The notes: a model not told the origin generated them from the sequence alone. A stretch of DNA of 64,000 nucleotides from Poriferisodalis sp965221945 (GCF_965221945.1 NZ_OZ244925.1:2108001-2172000), one strand, 5' to 3'; positions 34,765-44,590 are shown, counted from the stretch's first letter. Program-made: numbers and translations.

Positions 34765-36443
34765 GCGCCGCCCGGGTCGCCGACGGGCCCGTCACTGTCA
34801 CGTTCCTGGGCGGGCTCGGCGACGTCGGGCGCAACTGCACAGTCGTCGAGGTTGACGGCAAGCTGCTGATCATCGACTTCGGGGTCATGTTCCCCGACCC
34901 GGCGATCATGCCGGGGGTGCAGCAGGTGCTTCCCGACATGGGTTGGCTGAACTCGCGCGCGGGTGACATCGTCGGCCTGGTCGTGACGCACGGGCACGAA
35001 GACCACCTCGGCGGTGTGCCGCACTTCCTGCGCAGCATCGAGGTGCCGCTCTACGGCTCAGCCCTGTCCATGGCGCTTGCCGAGCACAAAGTGACGGAGG
35101 CGCGCCTCGGTGACCGCACGTCATTTCATGTCCTGGGCGACGGCGAGCGTCGGCGCATCGGCCCCTTCGACGTCGAGGCACTGCCGATCACCCACTCGGT
35201 GCCCCAGAGCTTGTGCATCGTGGTGCACACATCCGCCGGCGCTCTCGTCCACACAGGGGACTTCAAGATCGACGAGTCGCCAGTGGACGGTCGTCTGACC
35301 GACTTGGCGCGGCTGCGGGCGCTCGGCGACCAAGGCATCGCCCTGCTGATGGCCGACTCCACCAACGCAGACCGTCCGGGACGCAGCGCCTCGGAGACCG
35401 AGATCGGCGCCACGCTGCGGCGGCTGTTCAGCGAACGCCCGGGGCGGCGGCTCATCGTGAGCTGCTTCGCCAGCCACCTGCACCGCGTCCAGCAGATTTG
35501 CGACGCCGTGATTGACGAAGGCCGCGTTGTGGTTCCGGTCGGGCGTTCGATGGTGAACAACGTGCGCATCGCACGCCAACTTGGGGTACTGGACGTTCCC
35601 GAGCGTGCGCTGTTCGGCGTTGAGCAACTCGGCAGCTTGGATCCGTCGAACGTCTGCATCGTGTGCACCGGCAGCCAGGGAGAGCCCAACGCCGCGCTGT
35701 CGTTGATCGCGAACGGAAGTCATCCGGACATTCACGTCGGACCTGACGACACCGTGGTGCTGTCGAGCCACCCGATCCCGGGCAACGAGCGCGCCGTGTT
35801 TCGCATGGTGTCCCGACTCGCGCGCCGGGGTGCCGAGGTGATCCACGACGGCCACGAACAGGTGCACACATCCGGGCATGCCCAGCGGGACGAGTTACGC
35901 GAGCTGCACAAGGCCTGCCGGCCACGCTGGTTCGTTCCGATCGAGGGCGAGTTTCACATGCTGGCTCGCCACGCCCAGCTCGCCCGCGAGCTCGGCATGC
36001 GGGACCATCGAGTGCTGACGCTGACCGACGGTGGGCAAGTGGTGCTTCGGGGCGGCAACCTGTCGGTGGGCCGAGGCGTCCCTGCGCCGTACCACTACGT
36101 GGACGGCACGCTCGAAGACCCGGACCCTGAGGTGATCAGCGAACGCCGTGCGCTGTCCTCCGGATTCGTCCACATCACCGTGGTGCTCGACGCCAAGGCA
36201 CGCCTGGCGGCACCTCCCGACGTCACTTCGAGCGGCTGGCTGGACACCGAAGCCCACGCAGACGTCATCGAAGCGCTGGTCCAAGAGCTGACGACTGTTG
36301 TGAACGGTGCCAACAAGAACAAGGGCGCCAGACGCGACGGGGGCGACATCGAGCGTGCCGTTCGCCGGGCCACCGGACGCTTTGTCGGCAACCGAACAAG
36401 ACGCCGTCCAGCCATCTCGGCGGCAGTGATTGCGCTCGGCTGA
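34761..36443 (+). CDS. rnj: Ribonuclease J
   Basis: The 560-aa metallo-beta-lactamase/beta-CASP nuclease has the HGHEDH zinc motif (H77-H82), the HTGDFKID and ADSTNADRPG segments, CTGSQGEPNAAL, the SSHPIPGNE beta-CASP motif and HVHTSGHA-type terminal histidine (QVHTSGHAQRDEL). RNase J processes and degrades mRNA and rRNA. It starts at TTG 34761, overlapping the dapA stop by 4 bases, so translation is probably coupled. A diverged copy of its residues around 382-498 lies at 55001-55366. Confidence 0.94.
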   Translation: MSAARVADGPVTVTFLGGLGDVGRNCTVVEVDGKLLIIDFGVMFPDPAIMPGVQQVLPDMGWLNSRAGDIVGLVVTHGHEDHLGGVPHFLRSIEVPLYGSALSMALAEHKVTEARLGDRTSFHVLGDGERRRIGPFDVEALPITHSVPQSLCIVVHTSAGALVHTGDFKIDESPVDGRLTDLARLRALGDQGIALLMADSTNADRPGRSASETEIGATLRRLFSERPGRRLIVSCFASHLHRVQQICDAVIDEGRVVVPVGRSMVNNVRIARQLGVLDVPERALFGVEQLGSLDPSNVCIVCTGSQGEPNAALSLIANGSHPDIHVGPDDTVVLSSHPIPGNERAVFRMVSRLARRGAEVIHDGHEQVHTSGHAQRDELRELHKACRPRWFVPIEGEFHMLARHAQLARELGMRDHRVLTLTDGGQVVLRGGNLSVGRGVPAPYHYVDGTLEDPDPEVISERRALSSGFVHITVVLDAKARLAAPPDVTSSGWLDTEAHADVIEALVQELTTVVNGANKNKGARRDGGDIERAVRRATGRFVGNRTRRRPAISAAVIALG

Positions 36444-36562
36444 GCCTGAGCAAATCGCTACCGCCGCGCTCATTCCGAATGTCGGCCCAATCCGATGTGG
36501 TTGCGTATCAGTCGAGAAATCGACTTCAGGAGCCCAGATTGCTGTCACTACGATGGAGGTCG

Positions 36563-36784
36563 ATGGATACCTCCTCGCTGATCGACACTCGTGCGGGCGT
36601 GCGCAGCGGCAAGCCGTGCTTTGTCGGGACTCGCATCACCGTGTACGACGTTCTCGAGTACTTGGCATCTGGCATGTCGAGCCAGGAAATCGTCGACGAC
36701 TTCCCTGAACTCACCGAACAGCACATCCGGGCGGCGCTTGCATTTGCAGCCATCCGTGAACGCCGGCTCGTCGCGCCTGCGTGA
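36563..36784 (+). CDS. DUF433 antitoxin
   Basis: The 73-aa protein reads SGKPCFVGTRITVYDVLEYL followed by GMSSQEIVDDFPELTEQHI, the standard DUF433 HTH pattern. GTRI-V-x-DVLE and IVxDFPxLT are its hallmarks. Such proteins neutralise adjacent PIN-like DUF5615 toxins. ATG 36563 is preceded by GGAGG at 3-base spacing. Its stop overlaps the toxin start by 4 bases. Confidence 0.88.
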   Translation: MDTSSLIDTRAGVRSGKPCFVGTRITVYDVLEYLASGMSSQEIVDDFPELTEQHIRAALAFAAIRERRLVAPA

Positions 36785-37119
36785 AGCTCCTCTTCGACCA
36801 GAACCTGTCGCGCCGGTTGGTTGCCCTGGTCGACTCGGTATTCCCAGGAAGCCGCCACGTCATCGACTACGGCTTGGAAGCCGCCACGGACCGAGAGATC
36901 TGGGACCACGCGGCGACCCATGGCTACGTCATCGTCTCGAAAGACTCGGACTTTCGGCAGCTTGCATTCCTGCACGGCCCGCCGCCGAAAGCGATCTGGC
37001 TCCAGGCCGGCAACGCGTCAACTCGCGCCATCCTTGAGCTGTTGCTGCGGTACCGCGGACTCATCCAGGAATTCGAAGTCGATGCCGAAGGAGCTCTGCT
37101 CGTGTTGTCACTCGACTGA
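36781..37119 (+). CDS. DUF5615 PIN-like toxin
   Basis: The 112-aa protein begins at GTG overlapping the antitoxin stop. It has MKLLFDQNLSRRLV with the first acidic residue, GLEAATDREIWDHAATHG, and VIVSKDSDFRQL, the conserved acidic cluster of the Mut7-C/PIN-like family. It is probably a ribonuclease toxin held in check by the DUF433 protein. Unlike the two TA loci at 23-25 kb it appears intact. Confidence 0.87.
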   Translation: MKLLFDQNLSRRLVALVDSVFPGSRHVIDYGLEAATDREIWDHAATHGYVIVSKDSDFRQLAFLHGPPPKAIWLQAGNASTRAILELLLRYRGLIQEFEVDAEGALLVLSLD

Positions 37120-37544
37120 GGTGCAGATTCTTGCCGCCGGCTTCGGTGTACCTGCGCTGCATTGCAGCGGCGCCGCCGGCTGGATCCGAGGAATTCAGGT
37201 GGAACCGGCCCCGGTCGAGGCGCACCGCCCCCTCGGCCGATAGCTGGGCCCCTGCCGCAATCGGTGGTGAGGGTGCCGCGGAACCGCAGCGAGCGAAGCG
37301 AGCGCAGGGAGGACCGCGCCGGATTCGAACCACTCCTCCGCCTCCTCGAACAGCCGCTTCGCCTCGTTGAGCTAGGCCAACACCTCAGGGTGGACGGCTG
37401 CTCCGTGGCCCACTGGTCCGGCGATCGAGCGAGCTCGATCAGCAATGAGCGGCGACTCCTCGGATAGTGCTTGCTCGGTCATCACCCGGTTGAAGGACCG
37501 CTGCTGGTTTACCTATCAACGGATTCTGCTGATCTCGGCGGAAA
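37120..37544. other. 425-base gap between the TA pair and hsdR, with a decayed small minus-strand frame
   Basis: Most of the gap has no recognisable feature. On the minus strand, downstream of hsdR, a frame starts ATG at 37482 (MTEQALSEESPLIADRARS) and is cut by TAG at 37374-37372. The same frame then continues with a coding-like stretch EAKRLFEEAEEWFESG until about 37300. This may be the remnant of a last, broken gene of the restriction operon. No known family is recognised. Confidence 0.4.
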
Positions 37545-40454
37545 TCAGTAGTACTTGCCGATGTAGGCGTACGCCCTGTCAAAGAGGTCTTGATCGGTGT
37601 GGAGCTTGTACTTGAGCAAGCTCCGACGGAGCGCCTTCTTCACTTCGCGCTCGCCGGCTTCGGTCCGCTGCCATCCTGGGAATCGAACCTGACGCACGAT
37701 GCTGTCGATGTCGGCAACAACCCGGTCGACGATCACCGGGGTGTCGGTGTTTCTCACCTCTTCGAACAGCTCCGTGAGAGCGGCCTTCCCCTGGTCCTCC
37801 TGAAGCTCCTCTGGTTCATCGCGCTCTGCTTGGACAACGTCCTTGGCGAGGTCGATCAGCTGCTTCAAGAACTCGACGGAGGCGAGCAGTCCTTGCTCGT
37901 GCTTCAGCCGGAGGCTTTCCAACCGCTCCGACAGCGCCACAAACTTGGGACCGTCGCCATGTCGTCGTAGGCGGGCGGCGATCCTGATCTCCACCTCGAC
38001 GGTGTTGCGTTCTGGGTCCTCGAGCAGCTCTTCGAGAACTTCGGCGTCCATCACCAGTGTGTCGAGATCGTCCCGCACGGTCTGCACGGAGATGTTCCTG
38101 TGGATCAGCTCGATTGTCTTCGCTCCAAGTGCGTGCCAGAGCAGTTTGCCGTTCCCCGACGGGGGCTTGAGGGAGTCGTAGACCTGGGCCAACCAGCGGT
38201 AGTCGCTCTCGATCGGAACCAGCATCGGATCGGGCGACAGTGCTTCCCAGAGTTGGGACAACGCGCTGAAGTCCTCGGCGAACTGGTCTCGTCGGTTCGT
38301 GTCAGGCAAGCACTCCTGTGCAGCCAGCAAGCCCTCCCAGCTGAAGTCACTGCGGTCAACGCCTTCGAACCACTGCAAGCACTTCGGCATCGCTCGTTCG
38401 AGTTCCTCCTTGAGCTCATCGATGTTTGAGATGACCTTGTCGATCGAAGCCTCGTCGAAGGCGAGCGCCTGCGCAACATCATCGAACAGTCCGAGGTAGT
38501 CGACGATCAACCCGTGGGACTTGCCTGGAGCCACTCGATTTGTTCGGCAGATCGCCTGCAGAAGGTTGTGATCCCGCAGTGAGCGGTCGAGGTAGATGCA
38601 CTGCAAGTTGGGAGCGTCGAAGCCGGTAAGGAGCTTGGCGGTGACGATCAGGATCTTCAGGGGATCGGCCGGATCGCGGAAACGGTCCAACAGCGCGGCC
38701 TCCTGGTCCTTTGACCGCCCGAAGCGGTTCCGCCAGGCCTGCGGCGCGCCTTGTCCCATGTTCATGACCACGTCGATGGCCTCAGCAGGCAGCTCATCGT
38801 CGGCGAGTGCATCGAGCGCTTCCTTGTAGAGGACGCACGCCTCCTGATCGACGGTGACGATCATCGCTCCGAACCCTTCAGGGGCAACTCGCTCGAGGAA
38901 ATGCGCACGGATGTCGGCAACCACCGCCTCGACCCGGGTCGGCGCCTTGACCAGGAGTGCGAACCGACCTGCTCGCTTCGACACCTCGGCTCGGTCCTCG
39001 TCGCTCAGGTTGCGAGTCAGTTCCTCGAACTCCTGATCGAGTGCGGCACGATCGATCCGGAGATCGACAGCACGCGTCTCGAAGCGAAGCGGAAGGGTGG
39101 CGTCGTCACGAATCGATTCCTCGAAGCTGTAGCGATCGAGATACCCGCCCGAATCCTCGGCGGCCCCGAATGCGTAGAAGGTGTTTCGGTCTCGAGTATT
39201 GATCGGGGTACCGGTCAGGCCAAAGAGGAACGCGTTCGGCAACGCGTTCCTCATCTGCCGACCGAGGTCACCTTCCTGCGTTCGGTGCGCCTCGTCGACG
39301 AGAACGATGATGTTGTCTCGCTCGTTCAGCACGCCGTCGGCCTCGGCGAACTTGTGGATCGTGGTGATGATGACCTTGCGAGCGTCACGGGCGAGCAGGT
39401 TGTGCAGCTCCTGCCTGCTGTCGGCCGTGACCAAGTTGGAAACGTCAGCGGCGTTGAATGTGGCGGTGATTTGCGTGTCGAGGTCGATCCTGTCAACGAC
39501 GATCACGACCGCTGGATTACCGAGCTCTTCATGCCGCCGGAGCTTGTTGGCGGCGAAGATCATGAGGAGGCTCTTGCCGGAGCCCTGGAAGTGCCAAATC
39601 AGGCCCTTGCGGATCTTGCCTTCGACGACGCGCTGCACGATCTTGTTGGCCGCTTGGTATTGCTGGAAGCGGCAGATGATCTTGATCTTGCGATGGTTTC
39701 GATCGGTGGCGAACACCGAGAAGTTCTGGGCGATGTCAAGCACGACTTCGGGTCGCAGCATCGACGACACGGCGCGGTCGACCTCCTGTAGGCTCTGTCC
39801 GCCTTCCTCTTCAAGCCGCCATGGCGCCCAGTGGTGAACGGGGAGTCGGATCGAGCCGAACCGGAACTCCTTGCCCTCGGTCGCGAACGAGAACGCGTTG
39901 GGCACAAAGAACCCCGGAGCGTTGACCTCGTAGTCGTCGTGAACCTGGGCGGCGCCATCGACCCACGTCACTGCCTTGCGCACCGGTGATTTCGCCTCCC
40001 CTACGACCAGCGGAAGTCCGTTGACGAAGCCGATGACATCGAACCGCTTCTCGGGCCCTGCCTTAAACGTGACCTGGTTGGACACGATGAATGTGTTCGT
40101 CTCAAGCTCGGCTGGGTCGAAATCGATCAGCTTTATTGTGACGTGTTCATTGTTCGGACCGAACGGCATGGTGCGCTCACCCCGAACCCAGGACATGAAC
40201 TCCTCGTTTGCTCCGACGAGACCTCCGCCGAGGACGCCACTGATCACCGCGCGGAGCTTGTAGATGACCTCATCGGCGCGTTCGGGCTTGGCAGCGATGT
40301 CGGGGTTCAACCGGACGAGTGCACCAGCGAGCACGGGCTCGAGCAGGACGTGGGGTGTGGACCGCTCAAGCGACGGGCCATCGAAGTACGTCCAACCCAG
40401 CCTGGTCATGCGATCGAGGACCATCGCCTCGACGGTGTTGGCTTCATCGAACAC
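37545..40454 (-). CDS. hsdR: Type I restriction enzyme R subunit
   Basis: The 969-aa protein has an N-terminal PD-(D/E)xK nuclease (D139 in RFDVIGFV, E153-x-K155 in VVGEAK). An SF2 DNA translocase follows, with Walker A QGSGKS (290-295), DEAH (387-390), LTGTPIN and a C-terminal helicase lobe (ITVTAKLLTGFDAP-type motif, CRTNRVAPGK), then the C-terminal helical domain that contacts the M subunits. It cleaves unmethylated DNA after translocation. It is the last intact gene of the minus-strand operon, and its start overlaps hsdS by 11 bases. Confidence 0.93.
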   Translation of the reverse strand: MFDEANTVEAMVLDRMTRLGWTYFDGPSLERSTPHVLLEPVLAGALVRLNPDIAAKPERADEVIYKLRAVISGVLGGGLVGANEEFMSWVRGERTMPFGPNNEHVTIKLIDFDPAELETNTFIVSNQVTFKAGPEKRFDVIGFVNGLPLVVGEAKSPVRKAVTWVDGAAQVHDDYEVNAPGFFVPNAFSFATEGKEFRFGSIRLPVHHWAPWRLEEEGGQSLQEVDRAVSSMLRPEVVLDIAQNFSVFATDRNHRKIKIICRFQQYQAANKIVQRVVEGKIRKGLIWHFQGSGKSLLMIFAANKLRRHEELGNPAVVIVVDRIDLDTQITATFNAADVSNLVTADSRQELHNLLARDARKVIITTIHKFAEADGVLNERDNIIVLVDEAHRTQEGDLGRQMRNALPNAFLFGLTGTPINTRDRNTFYAFGAAEDSGGYLDRYSFEESIRDDATLPLRFETRAVDLRIDRAALDQEFEELTRNLSDEDRAEVSKRAGRFALLVKAPTRVEAVVADIRAHFLERVAPEGFGAMIVTVDQEACVLYKEALDALADDELPAEAIDVVMNMGQGAPQAWRNRFGRSKDQEAALLDRFRDPADPLKILIVTAKLLTGFDAPNLQCIYLDRSLRDHNLLQAICRTNRVAPGKSHGLIVDYLGLFDDVAQALAFDEASIDKVISNIDELKEELERAMPKCLQWFEGVDRSDFSWEGLLAAQECLPDTNRRDQFAEDFSALSQLWEALSPDPMLVPIESDYRWLAQVYDSLKPPSGNGKLLWHALGAKTIELIHRNISVQTVRDDLDTLVMDAEVLEELLEDPERNTVEVEIRIAARLRRHGDGPKFVALSERLESLRLKHEQGLLASVEFLKQLIDLAKDVVQAERDEPEELQEDQGKAALTELFEEVRNTDTPVIVDRVVADIDSIVRQVRFPGWQRTEAGEREVKKALRRSLLKYKLHTDQDLFDRAYAYIGKYY

Positions 40455-41622
40455 GGTTGTCTCCCGCTAGCAGGCCCTCTCGCACGGCAGCAAGAACTGA
40501 ACGGGATTCGCGGCAATGATCCTCGATCGCGCGCTGGAGGTCTCGCACTCCTTGCCAACAGTCGACAATCAAGCGCTGGGCATCGAGATCCGGCTTTGGA
40601 ATACGGACTTTCTTTAGATTCGTTGCGTTTACGTTGGCTTGACTGACGCCCTGAGTAATGAACGCGCGAATCCGTCGTTGACCACCGGCAGACTGGAGAT
40701 ACGCAGCGACGAACTCGGGGAGCATCGACTCCCTGTCGACGCGCAAGCGGAGCAGATATGAAGCGAAGGTTGCTGGATTGTCCAGCCCGTCGACCAAGGC
40801 CACCTTGCCAACGTGTTCGAGGCTGTTCGTACGGTTGAACAAGATGTCGCCGGTCTGCAGCAGGTCAGATTCGCTGACCTGGTCATGCTGCACCCACTTC
40901 ATGTCGTCCAGTCTCAGCTCCTCGCTATCGAGATTGTTCATCCTAAGTATCGGCAGTTCTCCGGCGTCCTGAGGTGCCACCGAGAGTCCATAGTCGCATG
41001 AGGAGAGAATGGTCCCGAGGGGCACGTGGTCGACTGCATCAGACTCTCTGAGGACGATGGCGTCTCTGAGGCCTCGTGCAGCACCGAGAGCGTGTTCCAG
41101 AGCGTCTACTTGGCGCTGTCCGGCTGACAGCACCTCGCAGATCTCCCGCTGCAAGTCCAATGGCGGTAGACCGAACTTGTACTTGGCAAGCTCTTGCCAC
41201 TTCGTCCGCGGCGAGAGCGATCCCGCCGATGTGCCTAGAGCGTGATCGGAGAAACCGTCGGACTGAACCATGAACGGCAAGAACTCCGAAACCAGTTCGT
41301 CAGTCGCCGGCTCGAACACGAGGATGTCGCCTGAGCACACACCATCAAAGGCGGGCACCGCGACCTTCCGCTGATAGGCGCGCCGCTTGCCGAACAACAC
41401 CTGACCGGCCCGAAAGGTCCTGGTAAAGCTCGTTCCATCGGGAAGATCGTCAAGTTCGTGCCAGCGTCGGAGCGGCAGCGACTCTGAGTCGAGGTGCTCG
41501 AGACCCACGATGCGCGACAAGCCGTCAATCTCGGGATCCTTCGTCGTCTCCTTGACTTGACGGACGACGTCGCCGAATCGGACCCACATCCAGCCGTCTG
41601 GAAGCACTCCCTTCTCCGTCAT
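40444..41622 (-). CDS. hsdS: Type I restriction-modification specificity subunit S
   Basis: The 392-aa protein has two target-recognition halves of about 190 residues. Each is followed by a conserved helical spacer: PLDLQREICEVLSAGQRQVD after the first and PDLDAQRLIVDCWQGVRDLQ after the second. These match the type I S-subunit layout with a bipartite recognition site. ATG 41622 (MTEKGVLPDGW) overlaps the hsdM2 stop by 4 bases. The target sequence cannot be read from the protein. Confidence 0.9.
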   Translation of the reverse strand: MTEKGVLPDGWMWVRFGDVVRQVKETTKDPEIDGLSRIVGLEHLDSESLPLRRWHELDDLPDGTSFTRTFRAGQVLFGKRRAYQRKVAVPAFDGVCSGDILVFEPATDELVSEFLPFMVQSDGFSDHALGTSAGSLSPRTKWQELAKYKFGLPPLDLQREICEVLSAGQRQVDALEHALGAARGLRDAIVLRESDAVDHVPLGTILSSCDYGLSVAPQDAGELPILRMNNLDSEELRLDDMKWVQHDQVSESDLLQTGDILFNRTNSLEHVGKVALVDGLDNPATFASYLLRLRVDRESMLPEFVAAYLQSAGGQRRIRAFITQGVSQANVNATNLKKVRIPKPDLDAQRLIVDCWQGVRDLQRAIEDHCRESRSVLAAVREGLLAGDNRVR

Positions 41623-43100
41623 GACGAAGCTCCGACATCGAGACGTTCGAACAGGTGCTCGGCGGCGGACTGCAGTTCGGCCGCCGACTGCCTCCAATTG
41701 CTGATCGAGAGCTCGAGGTCATAGTCGTTTCGATCGGTCTCGCGGGTGACGTACAACGGGATCGAGAGGTTGCTGTTCTGCTCGGCGATCGCATCGAGGG
41801 TCTCGACCGCAGCGAAGCCCTCCTCCGGTTCGAACGCTCGAAACGTCTTCACGATCCGATCGATGTGATCGTCGGTCAGGAAGCTCTGCGCCCGCTCACG
41901 CGTGACCTCATTGACCGCATCGATGAAGACCACCTTGCCCGTTCGTTCGGTAAGCCTCTTCGAGCGGCAGACCACGATGCACGATTCCATCGGCGAGTTG
42001 TAGAACAGGTTCGGGCCGAGACCAATCACCGCCTCGACCAGGTCGTCGGCCAAGATGCGCCGCCGCATGTCGAGTTCCTCGTTACGGAAGAGCACGCCGT
42101 GGGGAAAGAGGATGGCACATCGACCGGTTCTCGAGTCCATCGAGGCGAGGATGTGCTGCCAGAACGCGTAGTCGGCTCGCCCCTGCGGCGGCGTGCCGTA
42201 CTTGTTCCGGCCCCAGGGATCGGACGACCACGCATCTCGGTCCCAGGCCTTGATCGAGTACGGGGGGTTGGCCAGGACCACATCGAAGCGCCTGAGCTGG
42301 TCGCCGTCGGTGAACGCTGGATTGGCGAGCGTGTCGCCACGCACGACGTTGAAGTCTTCGATGCCGTGGAGGAACAGGTTCATGCGGGCGATCGCTGACG
42401 TCGTGAGGTTGCGTTCTTGGCCGAACAATCGGAGCGTCCGGTGCTCCTTGCCCTGAAGTCGGAGCTCCTCTGCTGCTGAGAGCAACATGCCGCCCGAGCC
42501 GCACGTCGGGTCGTAGACGCTGTCGCCCGGCTCGATCTCGAGGAGCTGTGTCATGAGGTGGACCAGCGTGCGGTTTGTGTAGAACTCCGCGGCGGTGTGG
42601 CCAGAGTCGTCGGCGAACTTCTTGATCAGGAATTCATACGCGACACCGAGCTCGTCCTCGGGGACGTTGCGCAAACTCAGCGTCACCTGTGAGTAGTGCT
42701 CGATCAACTCCTTGAGCGTTGCGTCGGGCAGCCGTTCCTTGTTGGTCCAAGGGGCGTCGCCGAAGACGCCGTCGAGTCGAGGGTTCGCCCGCTCGATCTC
42801 GCGCATCGCCTTGGAGATCGTTCGGCCGACGTCATTGGTCGACTGTCGGAGATCGGACCAATGGGCTCCGCTAGGGACTTGAAAGCGGTGCTGTTCCGGG
42901 AGCGTGGCGTATCCCTCATCGCCATCGGACTCAGTGAGCGCAGTTTGGTATTCCTCATCGAACACGTCGCTGAGGCGCTTCAGAAACAGCAGGGGGAAGA
43001 TGAACGACTTGTATTCGCCGGCATCGATGGTCCCGCGGAGCAGCGTTGCAGCACCCCAGAGGTACGACTCGAGCTGCGACTGGCTGATACGGGTGCTCAC
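41619..43100 (-). CDS. hsdM: Type I N6-adenine methyltransferase subunit M (second copy, HsdM2)
   Basis: The 493-aa protein has the N-terminal HsdM helical domain, the AdoMet-binding DPTCGSGG (197-204) and the catalytic NPPY (278-281). It starts 4 bases inside the end of HsdM1, to which it is clearly paralogous (about 60 of the first 103 positions are identical by eye). It probably pairs with HsdS to methylate adenine. Its NPPY differs from the NPPF of HsdM1, so the two may not be interchangeable. Confidence 0.92.
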   Translation of the reverse strand: MSTRISQSQLESYLWGAATLLRGTIDAGEYKSFIFPLLFLKRLSDVFDEEYQTALTESDGDEGYATLPEQHRFQVPSGAHWSDLRQSTNDVGRTISKAMREIERANPRLDGVFGDAPWTNKERLPDATLKELIEHYSQVTLSLRNVPEDELGVAYEFLIKKFADDSGHTAAEFYTNRTLVHLMTQLLEIEPGDSVYDPTCGSGGMLLSAAEELRLQGKEHRTLRLFGQERNLTTSAIARMNLFLHGIEDFNVVRGDTLANPAFTDGDQLRRFDVVLANPPYSIKAWDRDAWSSDPWGRNKYGTPPQGRADYAFWQHILASMDSRTGRCAILFPHGVLFRNEELDMRRRILADDLVEAVIGLGPNLFYNSPMESCIVVCRSKRLTERTGKVVFIDAVNEVTRERAQSFLTDDHIDRIVKTFRAFEPEEGFAAVETLDAIAEQNSNLSIPLYVTRETDRNDYDLELSISNWRQSAAELQSAAEHLFERLDVGASS

Positions 43101-44590
43101 GCGATGCTTCGTTCGGCAAGGAGCTGGTTCAGCCGGCCCTCGGCGGCCCAGGCCGCGTCCAAGGCTTCCTCAAGCGCCTTCGTTGCGTCTTCGACTGACG
43201 GGATGTCCACGTCGTCGGGCTTCGATATGTAGCCGGCGAGGTTGAGGTTGTCGCCCTGCTCGCGGATCTCGTCAAGCGTTGCGACGTGGCAGCGGCCTTC
43301 CTCGTCTGCGAACTTCTCGTAGGCCTCGAAGATCGTCTTGACGTGCTCTGGTTCGAGTGTGTTCTGGTTGCGGCCCTTGCGGAAGAGGTCGGAGGCATCG
43401 ACGAGCAACACCTTGGACTGGCGTGCGTCGGGCTTTCGTCGACGGGCGACCAGGATGCAGGCGGCGAGGCCGGTTCCGTAGAACAGGTTCCGGCCTAGGC
43501 CGATGACGGCTTCGATGAGGTCGAGGCCGAGGACCTTCGAACGGATATTGCCCTCGGCGCCCATTCGGAACAACGCTCCGTGAGGCAGCACGACCGCCAT
43601 CCTGCCCGTCGCTGGCGCCATCGATGTGATCATGTGCTGCACCCAGGCCCAGTCGCCGTACTTCTTCGGTGGGGTGCCAGCCAGATTGCGACCCCACGGG
43701 TCGTTCGGCCACGTGTCTTCACCCCACGAGCTGAGTGAGAAAGGGGGATTAGCGATGACGCAGTCAAAGGAGGCCAGCTTGTCGCCAGTGAGGAATGCCG
43801 GTTGTCGCAGCGTGTCGCCGCGGACGATCTGAAAATCCTCGGCTCCGTGGAGGAACAGGTTCATGCGGGCGATGGCGGCGGTGGTGAGGTTGCGTTCCTG
43901 GCCGAAGAGGTGGCCGAGCATGAGTCGCTCGTCACCGCCTGATTCCCTGACTTGCTGGAGAGTCTCGAGGAGCATGCCGCCGGTTCCGCAGGCCGGGTCG
44001 TAGACAGTGTCGCCGGCCTGTGGGGCGAGCACGCGCACCATGAGCTCGACGATGGTGCGTGGGGTGTAGAACTCACCGGCCTTTCGGTTGGTGAGATCAG
44101 CGAACTTCTTGATGAGGTACTCGTAGGAATCGCCGAGCACGTCATTGGACACCACGGAGTTGCGGAGGTCGAGCTGGCTGAAGTGGTCGATCAGGTCGAC
44201 CAGCAGCTCATCGGACAAGCGGTCCTTGTTGGTCCACTGCACGTCACCGAAGATTCCGTAGAGGGTGTTCGGGTTCGCCTTCTCGATCTCACGCATCGCC
44301 CGCTGGATGGCCTGTCCGACATTGGTGGTGCGCGTCCGGAGATCCGCCCAGTGGCTTCCGTTCGGGATCTGGAAGCGATGCTGCTCCGGCAGGTCGGCGT
44401 ATTCCTCGTCGCCATCTGATTCTGTGAGCGCCTCGACGCGCTCCTCGTCGTAGACGTCACTGATCCGCTTCAGGAACAGCAGTGGAAACACGTAGGCCTT
44501 GAAGTCCGATGCGTCAACGGGACCCCGAAGGATGTTTGCCGCATCCCAGAGCATCGATTCGAGAGTTCGTCCGTTGCCGTTAGTTGCCAA
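43097..44590 (-). CDS. hsdM: Type I N6-adenine methyltransferase subunit M (first copy, HsdM1)
   Basis: The 497-aa protein shows DPACGTGG (198-205) and NPPF (281-284), with the same N-terminal LLFLKRISDVYDEE block as HsdM2. Both AdoMet-binding and catalytic motifs are intact, so it is not a decayed copy. Two consecutive hsdM genes next to a single hsdS are unusual. A heterodimeric M pair (one subunit per half-site) is one explanation; a duplicated gene with a divergent role is another. A 64-base gap separates it from the upstream ATPase. Confidence 0.92.
   Translation of the reverse strand: MATNGNGRTLESMLWDAANILRGPVDASDFKAYVFPLLFLKRISDVYDEERVEALTESDGDEEYADLPEQHRFQIPNGSHWADLRTRTTNVGQAIQRAMREIEKANPNTLYGIFGDVQWTNKDRLSDELLVDLIDHFSQLDLRNSVVSNDVLGDSYEYLIKKFADLTNRKAGEFYTPRTIVELMVRVLAPQAGDTVYDPACGTGGMLLETLQQVRESGGDERLMLGHLFGQERNLTTAAIARMNLFLHGAEDFQIVRGDTLRQPAFLTGDKLASFDCVIANPPFSLSSWGEDTWPNDPWGRNLAGTPPKKYGDWAWVQHMITSMAPATGRMAVVLPHGALFRMGAEGNIRSKVLGLDLIEAVIGLGRNLFYGTGLAACILVARRRKPDARQSKVLLVDASDLFRKGRNQNTLEPEHVKTIFEAYEKFADEEGRCHVATLDEIREQGDNLNLAGYISKPDDVDIPSVEDATKALEEALDAAWAAEGRLNQLLAERSIA

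Noticed and set aside
37318..37335. T-loop-like GGTTCGAATCC on the minus strand
   Set aside because: The flanking stems do not pair and no upstream tRNA arms exist; the stretch reads as a coding-like frame instead.
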